From Brevibacillus panacihumi W25 (lineage in GTDB: Bacteria; Bacillota; Bacilli; Brevibacillales; Brevibacillaceae), in assembly GCF_000503775.1 (NCBI RefSeq), contig NZ_KI629782.1, positions 2,233,579 to 2,297,578 on the forward strand: a stretch of DNA of 64,000 nt, in the 5' to 3' direction. The notes under the pieces are model-generated. The model did not search any database, was not told where the DNA came from, and saw only the letters and a list, made by a program, of their open reading frames with translations. Of this stretch, positions 1-9,914 are shown in pieces. The position numbers and the translations under genes are program-made. The first letter of the stretch is position 1; the number at the start of each line of letters is the position of its first letter.

Positions 1-622
1 AAATCTCCGACGGAATCGCCTGCAGACCAGCGAGGAAAATAAGCACCGCAAAGCCCAGCCCATACCAGCCATTTACGAGGATAATGGTATACAGCGCCGT
101 ATTGGGGTCACCCAGCCAGGGGCGCGCCAACTCCTCCAGTCCGATAAAACGCAAAAATGTATTCAATGCTCCGTAAGTCGGGTTCAAGATCAAGCTGAAC
201 AGGAAACCGACTACAATGACGGAGAGCAGCTTCGGTAAAAAGAGAACCGTTTTGAAAAACTCTTTGCCGCGAATTTTGCTGTTGATCAATAAAGCGAGCA
301 GAAAGGCGACAATCAATTTTGCCAACACCGTCCCTATGAAGAAGATGACGTTGTGGCCAAGGGCGCGATAAAACGTCTCCTCAAACGGCGCTTCCGTAAA
401 AAGCCGGACAAAATTCCCGAGCCCGATGAACTCGCCTCGGCGCAACCCGTTCCACTCAAAAAAACTGTTTAAAAACGCTGAAAATATCGGATAGACCTGA
501 AACCACACATAAAAGAGAAGCGCGGGAAGCAAAAACAAGTGCACCAGATGCTTTTTCCAATTGGTTCTTTTTCGCTTGGACGTCTTTGGCTGAATCTCCG
601 TCGTTTTCTCCAGTACAGGCAT
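1..622 (-). CDS. Sugar ABC transporter permease, MalF/UgpA type (3' part outside window)
   Basis: This is the N-terminal ~207 residues of a binding-protein-dependent permease; the C-terminal part lies before base 1. The translation begins MPVLEKTTEIQPKTSKRKR, a basic cytoplasmic head. A first membrane segment follows (LFLLPALLFYVWFQVYPIFS), then the periplasmic FFEWNG/FIGLGNFVRLF pattern typical of MalF/UgpA-type sugar permeases, then four more hydrophobic segments. The EAA loop would fall outside the window. The ATG at 620-622 is preceded by AAGGAGGGAT at 631-640. The gene follows the solute-binding lipoprotein with a gap of about 90 bp, so the two belong to one carbohydrate-uptake operon. 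The substrate cannot be read from the sequence. Confidence 0.93.
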   Translation of the reverse strand, partial: MPVLEKTTEIQPKTSKRKRTNWKKHLVHLFLLPALLFYVWFQVYPIFSAFLNSFFEWNGLRRGEFIGLGNFVRLFTEAPFEETFYRALGHNVIFFIGTVLAKLIVAFLLALLINSKIRGKEFFKTVLFLPKLLSVIVVGFLFSLILNPTYGALNTFLRFIGLEELARPWLGDPNTALYTIILVNGWYGLGFAVLIFLAGLQAIPSEI

Positions 623-711
623 TCGGCTCAATCCCTCCTTATACGAGCAGATACAGTCAAGCGATGAAGCCTGACTGTATCGCTCCACTTGCTGTCACTT
701 GCTCTTCCTTG

Positions 712-2025
712 CTACTTCTTGGGCTTAAACCACTTGTCCGCGGAGGCCTGGGCCGCTTCGGCCACTTGATCAACCGTCAGCTTATTGATATACAAGCCCT
801 GCAGCGAGTCCTCAAAGGTCGTTTTAGTGGTTGGAGTACCTTCTCCGAAGTGAACCAGCATCATATAACTGGTCATGCTCTTCTCGCTGAGCTGGGTCAT
901 TTTTTGCACCAGCGGATGCTTAGGCGTTACGCCGGGAATCGCACTCAGTCGGTTTAAATCATCACTAAACATCTGCCCAAACTCCTTGGATGCCAAAAAC
1001 TCGATGAACAGCTTCGCCTCTTCCGGATGCTTGGTCGCCTTGGCAATGCCGTAGGAGCCGTCCACCCAGTTGATCATCGGGGTTTCTCCGCCCTTCTCTT
1101 TTGCCAGAGCAGGGAGGATGTCGATCGGCATGCCCGGGTTCTGCTTCTCAAACGTCTCCAAACGGTAGCTGCCATTGATGTACATCGCGGCTTTGCCGGT
1201 ATAGAACAGGGCCTGGGCATCCTTGTCATCAATCGCAATGAAGTCAGGCGGGAAATACGGTTCGAGGTCCTTCATCCGCTTGATGGACTCCTTGAAGGCT
1301 GCATCCGTCAGATTGATCTCGCCGGTAAGAAGCTTTTGCACGTATTCTTCGCCGCCATAAGCGCTTGGCCCGAGAACACTGTGAGCAATGGAGAGCAGGT
1401 ACGCAGCCTTGCCTGCTTGAGCGATCGGAACGATTCCCTTTTGCTGCAAAGCCTGGGAAACCTGCAACAGCTCATCCCATGTCGTCGGCGGCTGCAAGTT
1501 GTTCTCTTCAAAAAGCTGCTTGTTGTAGAAAATGACTGCAGAATTAATGGATAGTGGTACACCGTATACCTTGTTGTCCGAGCCACGCGCTGCATCCAGA
1601 TAGGATTGCGGAATGTCTTTGACCCCTTTGGCATCGTCGATCGGCAGCAGATAGCCGGCGTCGGCGACGGAAGTGGCTCCTGAATACGGCCGAAGCTGGA
1701 CGATGTCCACACCAGTCCCGGAGGTAAGCGAGTTGGTCAGGATCGTATTGTACTCCGTGGATTTAAAGGAACGAAACTTTACTTTGATGTGTTCGTGCTG
1801 CTTTTCAAATTCGCTGATGAATTTCCCATAAGCCTCCTTGTCCTCTGGACGCCAGCTATACATCACCAGCTCCACTGGATCCTTCTTGGCCTCTTCTGCT
1901 GCGGGCTGCTGCTGTGGCTGTGCAGCATTCTGTTCCCCTGGAGCAGATGTCGAAGTGCCGCTGCTGCATGCTGATAAAACCAGCATCAGTACAGCGCTAA
2001 ACAACCAAACCCCCATACGTCTCAC
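712..2025 (-). CDS. Sugar ABC transporter solute-binding lipoprotein
   Basis: Extracellular family-1 solute-binding protein of about 437 residues that delivers a sugar or related compound to the permease encoded next to it. The signal peptide ends in the lipobox LSAC, followed by a Ser/Gly/Gln-rich tether. The mature part shows the family pattern VELVMYSWRPEDKEAYGKF, then NGSYRLETFEKQNPG and WVDGSYGIAKATKHPEEAK. I place the start at GTG 2023-2025 because GGAGG lies 11 nt upstream. An upstream in-frame ATG at 2065-2067 has no ribosome-binding site and would put 14 extra residues before the signal peptide. The substrate is unknown. Transcription continues into the permease. Confidence 0.9.
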   Translation of the reverse strand: MRRMGVWLFSAVLMLVLSACSSGTSTSAPGEQNAAQPQQQPAAEEAKKDPVELVMYSWRPEDKEAYGKFISEFEKQHEHIKVKFRSFKSTEYNTILTNSLTSGTGVDIVQLRPYSGATSVADAGYLLPIDDAKGVKDIPQSYLDAARGSDNKVYGVPLSINSAVIFYNKQLFEENNLQPPTTWDELLQVSQALQQKGIVPIAQAGKAAYLLSIAHSVLGPSAYGGEEYVQKLLTGEINLTDAAFKESIKRMKDLEPYFPPDFIAIDDKDAQALFYTGKAAMYINGSYRLETFEKQNPGMPIDILPALAKEKGGETPMINWVDGSYGIAKATKHPEEAKLFIEFLASKEFGQMFSDDLNRLSAIPGVTPKHPLVQKMTQLSEKSMTSYMMLVHFGEGTPTTKTTFEDSLQGLYINKLTVDQVAEAAQASADKWFKPKK

Positions 2026-2163
2026 CGTTACAATCGCCTCCACCTTCGCTATTTGTTGCTTGCTCATCTGTGTAACGCTTCATGTAGCAATATTTTATAA
2101 TATTATAATAATTCAGGAAATATTTTTTCAACTAATTTGTTCAAAATTTTCAGATCATTAATA

Positions 2164-2219
2164 GAAAAAAAGAGACAGACTCTTCGTCTGCCTCTTCGTG
2201 AAACGGTTTTGGCACCGTT
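2164..2219 (-). terminator. Tandem hairpins and terminator after groEL
   Basis: On the minus strand groEL is followed by a hairpin with arms GAAACGGT/ACCGTTTC (2200-2221) and then by a second with a 9-bp stem (GAGGCAGAC pairing with GTCTGTCTC, one G-U) at 2172-2194, ending in a run of seven T. The second is a standard intrinsic terminator. Confidence 0.85.
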
Positions 2220-2221
2220 TC

Positions 2222-3895
<1,674 letters not shown>

Positions 3896-3912
3896 CTATG
3901 TGAAGGAACGAA

Positions 3913-4197
3913 TTAGCCGACGATCGCGAGGATATCGGATTCGCGAAGCACCAGATATTCTTTGTTATCCACTTTCACTTCAGTGCCGGCATACTTGGAG
4001 AAAATCACCTTATCGCCTTCTTTTACTTCCAACGCGATACGCTCGCCGTTGTCAGCAACACGACCGGAGCCTACAGCGATAACGCGGCCTTCTTGCGGTT
4101 TTTCCTTTGCCGTGTCAGGCAGAACGATCCCGCTAGCGGTCGTTTCGTCTTTGGAGATAGCTTCGATTACCACACGGTCACCCAATGGCTTCAGCAC
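3913..4197 (-). CDS. groES: Co-chaperonin GroES (10 kDa)
   Basis: Heptameric lid of the GroEL folding chamber, 94 residues. The sequence [27 protein letters not shown] covers the family signature, and the mobile loop (residues 17-32) is intact. The best start is GTG at 4195-4197: GAGGAGG lies nine bases upstream and the resulting N-terminus (M)LKPLGDRV matches the family. The longer reading from an ATG at 4246-4248 would add 17 residues that no GroES has and would begin inside the CIRCE operator. First gene of the heat-shock operon, followed by groEL. Confidence 0.98.
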   Translation of the reverse strand: MLKPLGDRVVIEAISKDETTASGIVLPDTAKEKPQEGRVIAVGSGRVADNGERIALEVKEGDKVIFSKYAGTEVKVDNKEYLVLRESDILAIVG

Positions 4198-4241
4198 TAA
4201 AAACACCCTCCTCAAAAAATGTAGGTTAAGAAAGTTTGTTG

Positions 4242-4268
4242 TTAGCACTCAACTTGATCGAGTGCTAA
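4242..4268 (-). promoter_or_regulatory. CIRCE operator (HrcA binding site)
   Basis: A perfect inverted repeat TTAGCACTC - 9 bp - GAGTGCTAA lies between the groES promoter and its ribosome-binding site. This is the exact CIRCE consensus bound by the HrcA repressor, so groESL is predicted to be a class I heat-shock operon. hrcA itself is not in the window. Confidence 0.98.
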
Positions 4269-4280
4269 CACCCAATTCCT

Positions 4281-4309
4281 ATAATAATGAATCACCTTTT
4301 ACTTTGCAA
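4281..4309 (-). promoter_or_regulatory. Sigma-A promoter of groESL
   Basis: On the minus strand TTGCAA (complement of 4304-4309) and TATTAT (complement of 4281-4286) are separated by 17 bp, directly upstream of CIRCE. The expected start of transcription falls at or just before the operator, as in other CIRCE-controlled operons. Confidence 0.75.
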
Positions 4310-4354
4310 GTGGTTTCCCTCACATTTTTCCATCTATCTGATCTCTCAACTCTC

Positions 4355-4393
4355 TCTAGCAGGAAGCGATTTTCTAGCAAAGAGGTTCTAGCA
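4355..4393. repeat. Three direct copies of TCTAGCA
   Basis: TCTAGCA occurs at 4355-4361, 4373-4379 and 4387-4393, starts 18 and 14 bp apart, in the short divergent region between groES and the CAP-domain gene. A TATAAT-like sequence follows at 4408-4413. The copies could be a binding site for a regulator of the downstream gene. The spacing is not regular, so chance is possible. Confidence 0.4.
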
Positions 4394-4457
4394 AACATTC
4401 CGGCTCATATAATCAAGCATAGAGTGTAGTCAAGACGTCCAAGGAGGGACCCAAAAC

Positions 4458-5819
4458 ATGCGAAATTGGTTTTTACTTGGTGTGATAGCGCTTGTGTTCT
4501 TCGGAATCAGCCGTCTCTTTTCAGCAGACACTCCTTCCCCGATCCAGGTAAATGTCAATTCAGCCAAAGCCGTCTACTGGGATGGTCAGCCGCTTGCGAT
4601 TCCAGAAGCCAAACATCCGTCAAAAGGCGATAATGCCCCGCCCGCTACCATTGAATATCAAGGAAATCTTTACGTTCCGCTCTCCATGGTAGGGGAATGG
4701 CTGGACAAGCCCGTCGGCTGGGACCCGCATACATCGATGGCCTGGGTCGGACAAGCACCGGCAGCTCCTGCCGCGCCAGCTGCGGAGGCAGGCGCCGTGG
4801 CGATCAAGCCTGCGGTCCCGCCTCAAACGGCTCCATCAGAGCCTGTTGCCGTTGCCGCAAGTGCAAGCACAAGCAATCTCCCTGCCGCACCCAAAGCCGC
4901 AGCTCCTGCTGAAGCAGACACAGATTATCACCTCTTCGGAATCAAACTTGGCATGTCAGCCCAACAGGTAAAAAGCATACTCGGTGAACCCAATCGTACA
5001 GAACCTAGCAGCTTGGGCTATCAATGGTGGGTCTACAACAAGGATTTGTCGAAATATCTGCAGATCGGCATCGCCGGGGATCAGGTCGTCGATCTCTACT
5101 CGAATGCACCGACGGCAAAACTTGGCGGCACCGGCATCGGAGCCAGTCTAAAATCGCTTACGAGCAAGCATTCCCTGCAAAATGTCGTCACCTTTTCCTA
5201 CATGGGGGCAAACATCCAGATCACCAATCAGAAGCAGCAGCGTCCGCTGATTCTTAAAGACGGAACACCCTTGATCTTCTACCTCGACAAGCAAAACAGC
5301 GACAAAGTGACGGCTTTGCGGATGATCAACACCCAAATGCTGCTGCGCGGCGGCTTTTATGAAACCAAATGGACCTACACAGGCAAAGCTCCCAACTTCG
5401 ATCCTCCTCCCCTGACAATCAAGCAACGGGAACTGGTCAACGCCGCCAATGAACGCCAATTGCTCGACCTGGTCAACGTCGTCCGTTATCGATACAAGCT
5501 TCCTGCGCTTTCCTGGCATGAAGGCGCCGCAGAAGTCGCACGCCAACATAGTCAGGATATGATGGCAAATGACTTTTTCGACCATATTTCTGCTACGACC
5601 GGCCTGGACCCCTTTGCCCGTTTGAAGCAGGCAAACATCCGCTACACCATGGCCGGGGAAAACATAGCGGCTGGCTACCCGGATGCCATCGAAGCGCATG
5701 AGAGCTGGATGAACAGTCCCGGCCACCGCAAGAACGTGCTGGAAAAAGGCTTTATGCAGCTCGGTGTAGGCGTCGTCACGGATTATTTCACGCAAGCCTT
5801 TCTCACGTTGCCGAAATAA
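4458..5819 (+). CDS. Exported CAP (SCP/PR-1) domain protein with stalk-like N-domain
   Basis: A 453-residue exported protein of unknown substrate. Residues 1-22 form a signal peptide or signal anchor. Residues ~30-95 (ending LYVPLSMVGEWLDKPVGWD) resemble the copper-amine-oxidase N-terminal fold used as a stalk module in Bacillales envelope proteins. An Ala/Pro linker follows (~98-150), then a CAP-associated domain (~158-300, beginning LFGIKLGMSAQQVKSILGEP). The C-terminal CAP domain (~330-450) carries the family pattern: ARQHSQDMMANDFFDHISA, GENIAAGY and HESWMNSPGHRKNVL. The tandem of CAP-associated and CAP domains is also found in B. subtilis YlbC. An AAGGAGG sits just upstream of the ATG. 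Transcribed alone, divergent from groES. Confidence 0.9.
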   Translation: MRNWFLLGVIALVFFGISRLFSADTPSPIQVNVNSAKAVYWDGQPLAIPEAKHPSKGDNAPPATIEYQGNLYVPLSMVGEWLDKPVGWDPHTSMAWVGQAPAAPAAPAAEAGAVAIKPAVPPQTAPSEPVAVAASASTSNLPAAPKAAAPAEADTDYHLFGIKLGMSAQQVKSILGEPNRTEPSSLGYQWWVYNKDLSKYLQIGIAGDQVVDLYSNAPTAKLGGTGIGASLKSLTSKHSLQNVVTFSYMGANIQITNQKQQRPLILKDGTPLIFYLDKQNSDKVTALRMINTQMLLRGGFYETKWTYTGKAPNFDPPPLTIKQRELVNAANERQLLDLVNVVRYRYKLPALSWHEGAAEVARQHSQDMMANDFFDHISATTGLDPFARLKQANIRYTMAGENIAAGYPDAIEAHESWMNSPGHRKNVLEKGFMQLGVGVVTDYFTQAFLTLPK

Positions 5820-5836
5820 GCCGCCACAACCACGAA

Positions 5837-5873
5837 CCCGGCTTCCCTCTCAAGGACGCCGGGGTCCTTTTTC
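5837..5873 (+). terminator. Terminator of the CAP-domain gene
   Basis: AAGGAC-gccggg-GTCCTT followed by T residues at 5852-5873. The CCCGGC at 5837-5842 could form an alternative stem with GCCGGG. The hairpin overlaps the last codons of the convergent gene on the other strand. Confidence 0.75.
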
Positions 5874-6323
5874 TACCTTTGGCAAATGAAGCTGTTCACG
5901 TATTGCATCCACCTTTGCGGAAAACTCGACCACGACCGTCTCCTCTTGTTTGGTATGCAAAATCAGCCACGGCTGGCGTCCACCCGACTTCGGCATGATG
6001 ACGAACATGGCGGTAATCTGAGTATCCAGATTGGATGCCTGATGCACCAAGCGCTTGGGGGGAGCCAAGGGAATTTTCACGATCATGGCATTCTCCAGCG
6101 AAGGGTTCAGGTCCAATACACGACCGCTCACACTATCGAGGATGCGCTGCGCCTGCTGCTGAAAAGCCGAAGAATTGGGGAAGGTCCTGACGACTTGCTG
6201 TTTGTCTGTATCAAACAATTCTACTCGCTCAGCCTGAACACTCTGTTCTGTCGGTTGTGCCGCTGCTGCCTCAGCCGGAAAAGGAAAGAGGAGCAGGGCC
6301 GCACAAAGAATCCACCGAATCAT
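5850..6323 (-). CDS. Small secreted protein of unknown function
   Basis: A 157-residue protein that I cannot assign to a named family. Residues 1-20 are a clear cleavable signal peptide (MIRWILCAALLLFPFPAEAA). The mature part is about 135 residues of mixed alpha/beta composition, with the segments ERVELFDTDKQQVVRTFPNS and ITAMFVIMPKSGGRQPWLIL and no cysteines. It sits alone between the convergent CAP-domain gene and tatC, with about 90 bp and the tatC terminator on its upstream side. Its 3' end overlaps the terminator of the opposite gene. The signal peptide and the good ribosome-binding region argue that it is real. Confidence 0.75.
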   Translation of the reverse strand: MIRWILCAALLLFPFPAEAAAAQPTEQSVQAERVELFDTDKQQVVRTFPNSSAFQQQAQRILDSVSGRVLDLNPSLENAMIVKIPLAPPKRLVHQASNLDTQITAMFVIMPKSGGRQPWLILHTKQEETVVVEFSAKVDAIREQLHLPKVEKGPRRP

Positions 6324-6386
6324 TGCGCACCTCCCTTTTCATACCGTATTAGTATATCCGGGTGCGAAAAGGTAAAACGTGGCCAA

Positions 6387-6415
6387 TAAAAAAAGTCCCC
6401 ACTCTCGGAGGACTT
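6387..6415 (-). terminator. Terminator of tatA-tatC
   Basis: On the minus strand AAGTCC and GGACTT (6393-6398 and 6410-6415), extended inward by further pairs, form a hairpin followed by a run of seven T. It starts within the tatC stop codon. Confidence 0.85.
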
Positions 6416-7199
6416 AAGCTTCACCTTGACTGCTGACTTCATCTGTTTGGGCGCGGTATTCCTTTTCCCACTCTTCATCCTTCTTCAGCTGCTTGCGGTA
6501 GACGATTCGTGACAGCCAGGTGCTGATCTCATACAGCACAATCAAAGGAACCGTCACCAATACATCGCTCATAATATCAGGCGGAGACAGCGTAACACCG
6601 ATGACTGTCAGGAGAAAATAAGCGTACCGCCGCAGCTTGGACAACCTCGCTGGGTTGAGAATTCGCAGCCGCGTGAGGAACATCACGATGATCGGCAGCT
6701 GGAACAAAACCCCGAACGGCAAGACCATATTGAACATAAAGCTGAAAAATTCCCCGATGCCGTAGTTGGGATTTACCCCCATGCTGCCTGTCAAATTGGA
6801 CATGAACTGCATCAGCATCGGAAACACAACATAGTAGCCAAACAAGATTCCTGCGACAAAGAGGAAAAAAGCAGCAGGGATAAAATACAGCGTTCCACGC
6901 CGCTCGGTCTCCCGCAGACCCGGAGAGACAAAACGCCAGATATGATACAGGGCAACCGGCAAAACCACGACAATCCCCACCAGCACCGCCACCTGCATGT
7001 ATACACGCAGCGCGTCCGAGGGATGCAGGGAAATAATCGGAACACCGTCGGCTATTGGCTGCTGCTTCAGGTATTCGATAAGCGGTCCTGCCAAAAAGAA
7101 GCCCACGATCAACGCCACTACAAATACGGCCAACACCCAGATGATTCGCTTGCGCAACTCTGTCAGATGTTCAACCACTGTCATTTCCTGATCGGTCAT
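6414..7199 (-). CDS. tatC: Twin-arginine translocase subunit TatC
   Basis: Six-span receptor subunit of the Tat pathway, which exports folded proteins with RR signal peptides. The protein has 261 residues from the ATG at 7197-7199. Family features are the N-terminal MTVVEHLTELRKRIIW motif, the periplasmic FVSPGLRETER loop and NYGIGEFFSFMFNMVLPFGVLFQLPI. AAGGTGG lies five bases upstream of this ATG. A TTG at 7215-7217 would give only a six-residue extension. It follows tatA with an 18-bp gap. The pair sits downstream of two molybdopterin-type genes, and molybdoenzymes are frequent Tat substrates. Confidence 0.98.
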   Translation of the reverse strand: MTDQEMTVVEHLTELRKRIIWVLAVFVVALIVGFFLAGPLIEYLKQQPIADGVPIISLHPSDALRVYMQVAVLVGIVVVLPVALYHIWRFVSPGLRETERRGTLYFIPAAFFLFVAGILFGYYVVFPMLMQFMSNLTGSMGVNPNYGIGEFFSFMFNMVLPFGVLFQLPIIVMFLTRLRILNPARLSKLRRYAYFLLTVIGVTLSPPDIMSDVLVTVPLIVLYEISTWLSRIVYRKQLKKDEEWEKEYRAQTDEVSSQGEA

Positions 7200-7217
7200 G
7201 GCAACCACCTTACCCAA

Positions 7218-7610
7218 TTACGCTTTGTGCTGTTCTTTTTCAAGTTGCAGTCGTTCCTGCTCCAGCTTTTCGCGAATCTCCTTCTCGATGCGTTCACGCT
7301 CGATACGCTCGCGCACTTCACGCTCAATTCGTTCGCGGTCTATGGCTTCCTGATCTGCAGCAGCAGCCGTTGTCTTATCCGCAGACGGAGCGGAGGCAGC
7401 CGTTGTCGTCTTGGCAGACAGCTCCTTTGTTTTTCCCTTTTCCTTGTCTTCCTCTTCCTCATCGTCGCTGGTCAGGCTGCGAGTCGCGTTCTTGAACTCT
7501 TTCAAGGTATGACCTACTGCCCGGCCCAACTCAGGAAGCTTTTTGGGGCCAAATAATACGAGTGCTAATACCAAAATAAGAATTAAACCAGGAATTCCAA
7601 TCGTACTCAT
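7218..7610 (-). CDS. tatA: Tat translocase pore subunit TatA
   Basis: Single-span protein that oligomerises to form the Tat conduit. Residues 4-22 are the membrane helix ([20 protein letters not shown]), followed at once by the family hinge [14 protein letters not shown] and an amphipathic helix. At 130 residues it is longer than most TatA. From ~residue 55 a highly charged tail of Glu/Arg/Lys repeats ([19 protein letters not shown]) is predicted to be a long coiled coil. The ATG is preceded by AAAGGAG. Immediately upstream of tatC in the same transcript. Confidence 0.95.
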   Translation of the reverse strand: MSTIGIPGLILILVLALVLFGPKKLPELGRAVGHTLKEFKNATRSLTSDDEEEEDKEKGKTKELSAKTTTAASAPSADKTTAAAADQEAIDRERIEREVRERIERERIEKEIREKLEQERLQLEKEQHKA

Positions 7611-7651
7611 CGCGTTTCACTCCTTTTCCTCTTATATGCCAGTCTAACCAG

Positions 7652-8653
7652 CTAACACTTGCGTAAACCGCCGTATCCCAAGCGGGTCATATCTGGTTGC
7701 TCAATTTTTTCGCCTGCCAGGATGCGCGGCAAGAATACATCAAAGGATGTAAAAGGCTCATGCATGACCGCTCCGGGAAGTCCCAGGATCGGAATCTCGC
7801 CATGATATGCCACTAAGAGCATCGAGCCAGGCAGCATCGGAGTGCCATAGCGAACGATTTGTGCGCCGACACCTGCTATCGCGCCAGGAGTCCGGTCGTC
7901 CGGATCGACGGACATGCCGCCTGTCGCCAGTACGAGATCGACTCCCTGCTCCAAAAACCACTTGATCTCCCGCTCAATGGCTTCTTTGTCGTCTGGTGCA
8001 AAACGTTGCTCGACCACTTCCGAACCTAGAGCTTCTACCTTGGAGCGGATGACCGGACCGAACTTGTCGGCAATCCTGCCGGAAAATACCTCGCCGCCTG
8101 TCGTAACCAGTCCAATGCGTTTTTTCTGGAACGGCTTCACTTCTACGATCGGATGCTCAAACGAGCTGGCGAGCTTCTCCAATTCCGCGATTCTCGCTTC
8201 TTCGATGATCAACGGAATGATTCGGGTCGCTGCCAAAGTATCTCCCTGCTTCACTACCTGATCGCCGTAGATGGTGGAAAAGGCGATGCCCTCGAGCGCA
8301 TTCAACGCATGAACCGCTTGTTCGTTGATTTTCGCCAGTCCCTGCCAGACCGCTTTCATGGACACCTTGCCTTCGTACGGCTCCGTCAGTGTCAAGCCTT
8401 GCCCCGATACAGCCTGGGCGATGCGCACCCCTGCTTCTTCCTCGTGAATGAATCCTTCCGGCATGTCCAGCACGTAGATGTGTTCTTTTCCGATGGACAG
8501 CAATGGTTCGATGTCTTCTGCTGTGACGATATGCCCTTTTTTGAACAAGCGCCCTTTAAACTCTCCAGGGAGAATTTGCGTCATATCGTGAGGAAGCATC
8601 ATGCCGATGGCCTCACGTACAGGCACTTCCCTCATCTTAGGTTTTTCTACCAA
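7652..8653 (-). CDS. Molybdopterin-binding MoeA/CinA-like protein
   Basis: A ~333-residue protein with the MoCF (molybdopterin-binding) fold in its C-terminal half: KKRIGLVTTGGEVFSGRI, LATGGMSVDPDDRTPGAI and ILGLPGAVMHEP. It lacks the full domain set of MoeA, so it may be a MoeA relative or a sensor or insertion factor for the cofactor. The start is uncertain. TTG at 8651-8653 follows GGGGAGG by about seven bases and is preferred. It overlaps the 3' end of the MogA-type gene, so the two are translationally coupled. An upstream TTG (8666-8668) and an ATG (8633-8635) are alternatives. tatA-tatC follows downstream. Confidence 0.85.
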   Translation of the reverse strand: MVEKPKMREVPVREAIGMMLPHDMTQILPGEFKGRLFKKGHIVTAEDIEPLLSIGKEHIYVLDMPEGFIHEEEAGVRIAQAVSGQGLTLTEPYEGKVSMKAVWQGLAKINEQAVHALNALEGIAFSTIYGDQVVKQGDTLAATRIIPLIIEEARIAELEKLASSFEHPIVEVKPFQKKRIGLVTTGGEVFSGRIADKFGPVIRSKVEALGSEVVEQRFAPDDKEAIEREIKWFLEQGVDLVLATGGMSVDPDDRTPGAIAGVGAQIVRYGTPMLPGSMLLVAYHGEIPILGLPGAVMHEPFTSFDVFLPRILAGEKIEQPDMTRLGYGGLRKC

Positions 8654-9171
8654 CCCAATCCTCCCCAATCCTCATTGGCTTCACCCGTCCCTTGCAGAAT
8701 ATGCAAAGCATCGGAAAGCATGTCTCCAATGGCATTAAAGCAAATCCCTACACCCTTGGGATTTCCTGGAAGATTTACAATCAGCGAGTTGCCGCGCGTG
8801 CCTGCAACGGCACGTGTCAGCATAGCACGGCGGGATTGTTGCAGTCCAGCCCGGCGCATCTCCTCCGCCAGACCCGGTACAGGTCTGTCAATCACCCATG
8901 CCGTCACTTCCGGGGTCACATCACGGGGACTCAGACCTGTTCCTCCCGTGACAATCAGCAAGTCGCATTTTTCCCTGTCGACCAGCTCAATCATATTTTC
9001 CTTCAAGTCTTCCATATCGTCAGAAACTGCGCGGTATACCGCTACGTCCACCTGTAACCATTCACGTGTCAATTGGCGAATGATCGGGATGCGATCATCC
9101 TCCCGTTCACCAGTCGCAATAGAGTCACTAGCCGAAATTACGCCTACCTTCCATTTCCCCACAGCTACCAA
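8647..9171 (-). CDS. MogA/MoaB-type molybdenum cofactor protein
   Basis: A 174-residue protein of the MoCF family, which adenylylates molybdopterin during molybdenum cofactor synthesis. The order of motifs is VGVISASDSIATGEREDD at the N-terminus, LLIVTGGTGLSPRDVTPEV in the middle (the conserved GGTG loop), then VNLPGNPKGV near the end. Whether it is MogA or MoaB cannot be settled by eye. It leads a unit with the MoeA-like gene (overlap of a few bases) and possibly tatA-tatC. No other molybdenum cofactor genes are in the window. Confidence 0.92.
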   Translation of the reverse strand: MVAVGKWKVGVISASDSIATGEREDDRIPIIRQLTREWLQVDVAVYRAVSDDMEDLKENMIELVDREKCDLLIVTGGTGLSPRDVTPEVTAWVIDRPVPGLAEEMRRAGLQQSRRAMLTRAVAGTRGNSLIVNLPGNPKGVGICFNAIGDMLSDALHILQGTGEANEDWGGLGW

Positions 9172-9261
9172 CCTTTCGTTTCTTCAATGTTAGTATTGTA
9201 CACTTTTTTGTTCCCGCTGTAGATAGCAAGGCCCGAAAAGAGCAAGCCTGACACAAAACCT

Positions 9262-9828
9262 TCACGAATGATAAAAACCCTTTTCCGTGACAAGCGCATC
9301 CAGCCGGATGTCATGGGGCTCCATCGGCACCTGATCGACGACCTGTATCGAGAAGCATATACCAACCAAAAAAGGACGGTGCTGCAAGGCTGCCAGAAAG
9401 CGATCGTAATAGCCGCCTCCATACCCCATTCTTCCCCCACGTCTGTCAAAGGCAACCCCCGGTACCAGAATCGCGTCCAGTCTGCTGCAATCTCCCTCTT
9501 CTGCCAGATCGGGATTGGGCTCCCATATCCCGTATACCCCTTGCTTCAACATCTGAGGTCCATCGTAGCGATAGGGAACCAAGCGCCTTTGGGACGGAAC
9601 CGTCAACGGCAGCCAGATTTCCACGCCTCGCTCCCTGGCCTCCTCCAGAAAAGGCAAAATATCCAGTTCCTCTCCAAAGGGATGAAATGCCATCACGACC
9701 TTCGCTTGCGACAGCCGGTCACATTGGAGCAGCTCATGGCAGGCTTGCCTGGAAAAACGTTCACGCTGTTCTTGGGATAGCGCGTTTCTTTTCTGCAATA
9801 CGTGGTGACGAAGCTCTTTTTTCTCCAT
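9262..9828 (-). CDS. 5-formyltetrahydrofolate cyclo-ligase
   Basis: Converts 5-formyl-THF to 5,10-methenyl-THF with ATP in one-carbon metabolism (188 aa; B. subtilis YqgN/YgfA family). The N-terminus is MEKKELRHHVLQKRNALSQ. Diagnostic C-terminal motifs are DAILVPGVAFDRRGGRMGYG followed by GGYYDRFLA, which form the nucleotide and folate site. The GAGGAAGAGAC upstream of the ATG is an acceptable ribosome-binding site. The gene is divergent from the ABC-F gene and separated from the MogA-type gene by about 90 bp. Confidence 0.95.
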   Translation of the reverse strand: MEKKELRHHVLQKRNALSQEQRERFSRQACHELLQCDRLSQAKVVMAFHPFGEELDILPFLEEARERGVEIWLPLTVPSQRRLVPYRYDGPQMLKQGVYGIWEPNPDLAEEGDCSRLDAILVPGVAFDRRGGRMGYGGGYYDRFLAALQHRPFLVGICFSIQVVDQVPMEPHDIRLDALVTEKGFYHS

Positions 9829-9855
9829 GTCTCTTCCTCCCCATGCCCCACAGGG

Positions 9856-9885
9856 TTGTCCAGTTAGCGCTCTCTGGGCTACACT
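9856..9885 (+). promoter_or_regulatory. Candidate promoter of the ABC-F gene
   Basis: TTGTCC (9856-9861) and TACACT (9880-9885) with an 18-bp spacer, about 30 bp before the start codon. Four of six and five of six matches to sigma-A consensus. Confidence 0.5.
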
Positions 9886-9914
9886 TGAACATAGTTGACA
9901 AAGAGGTGAATGAA

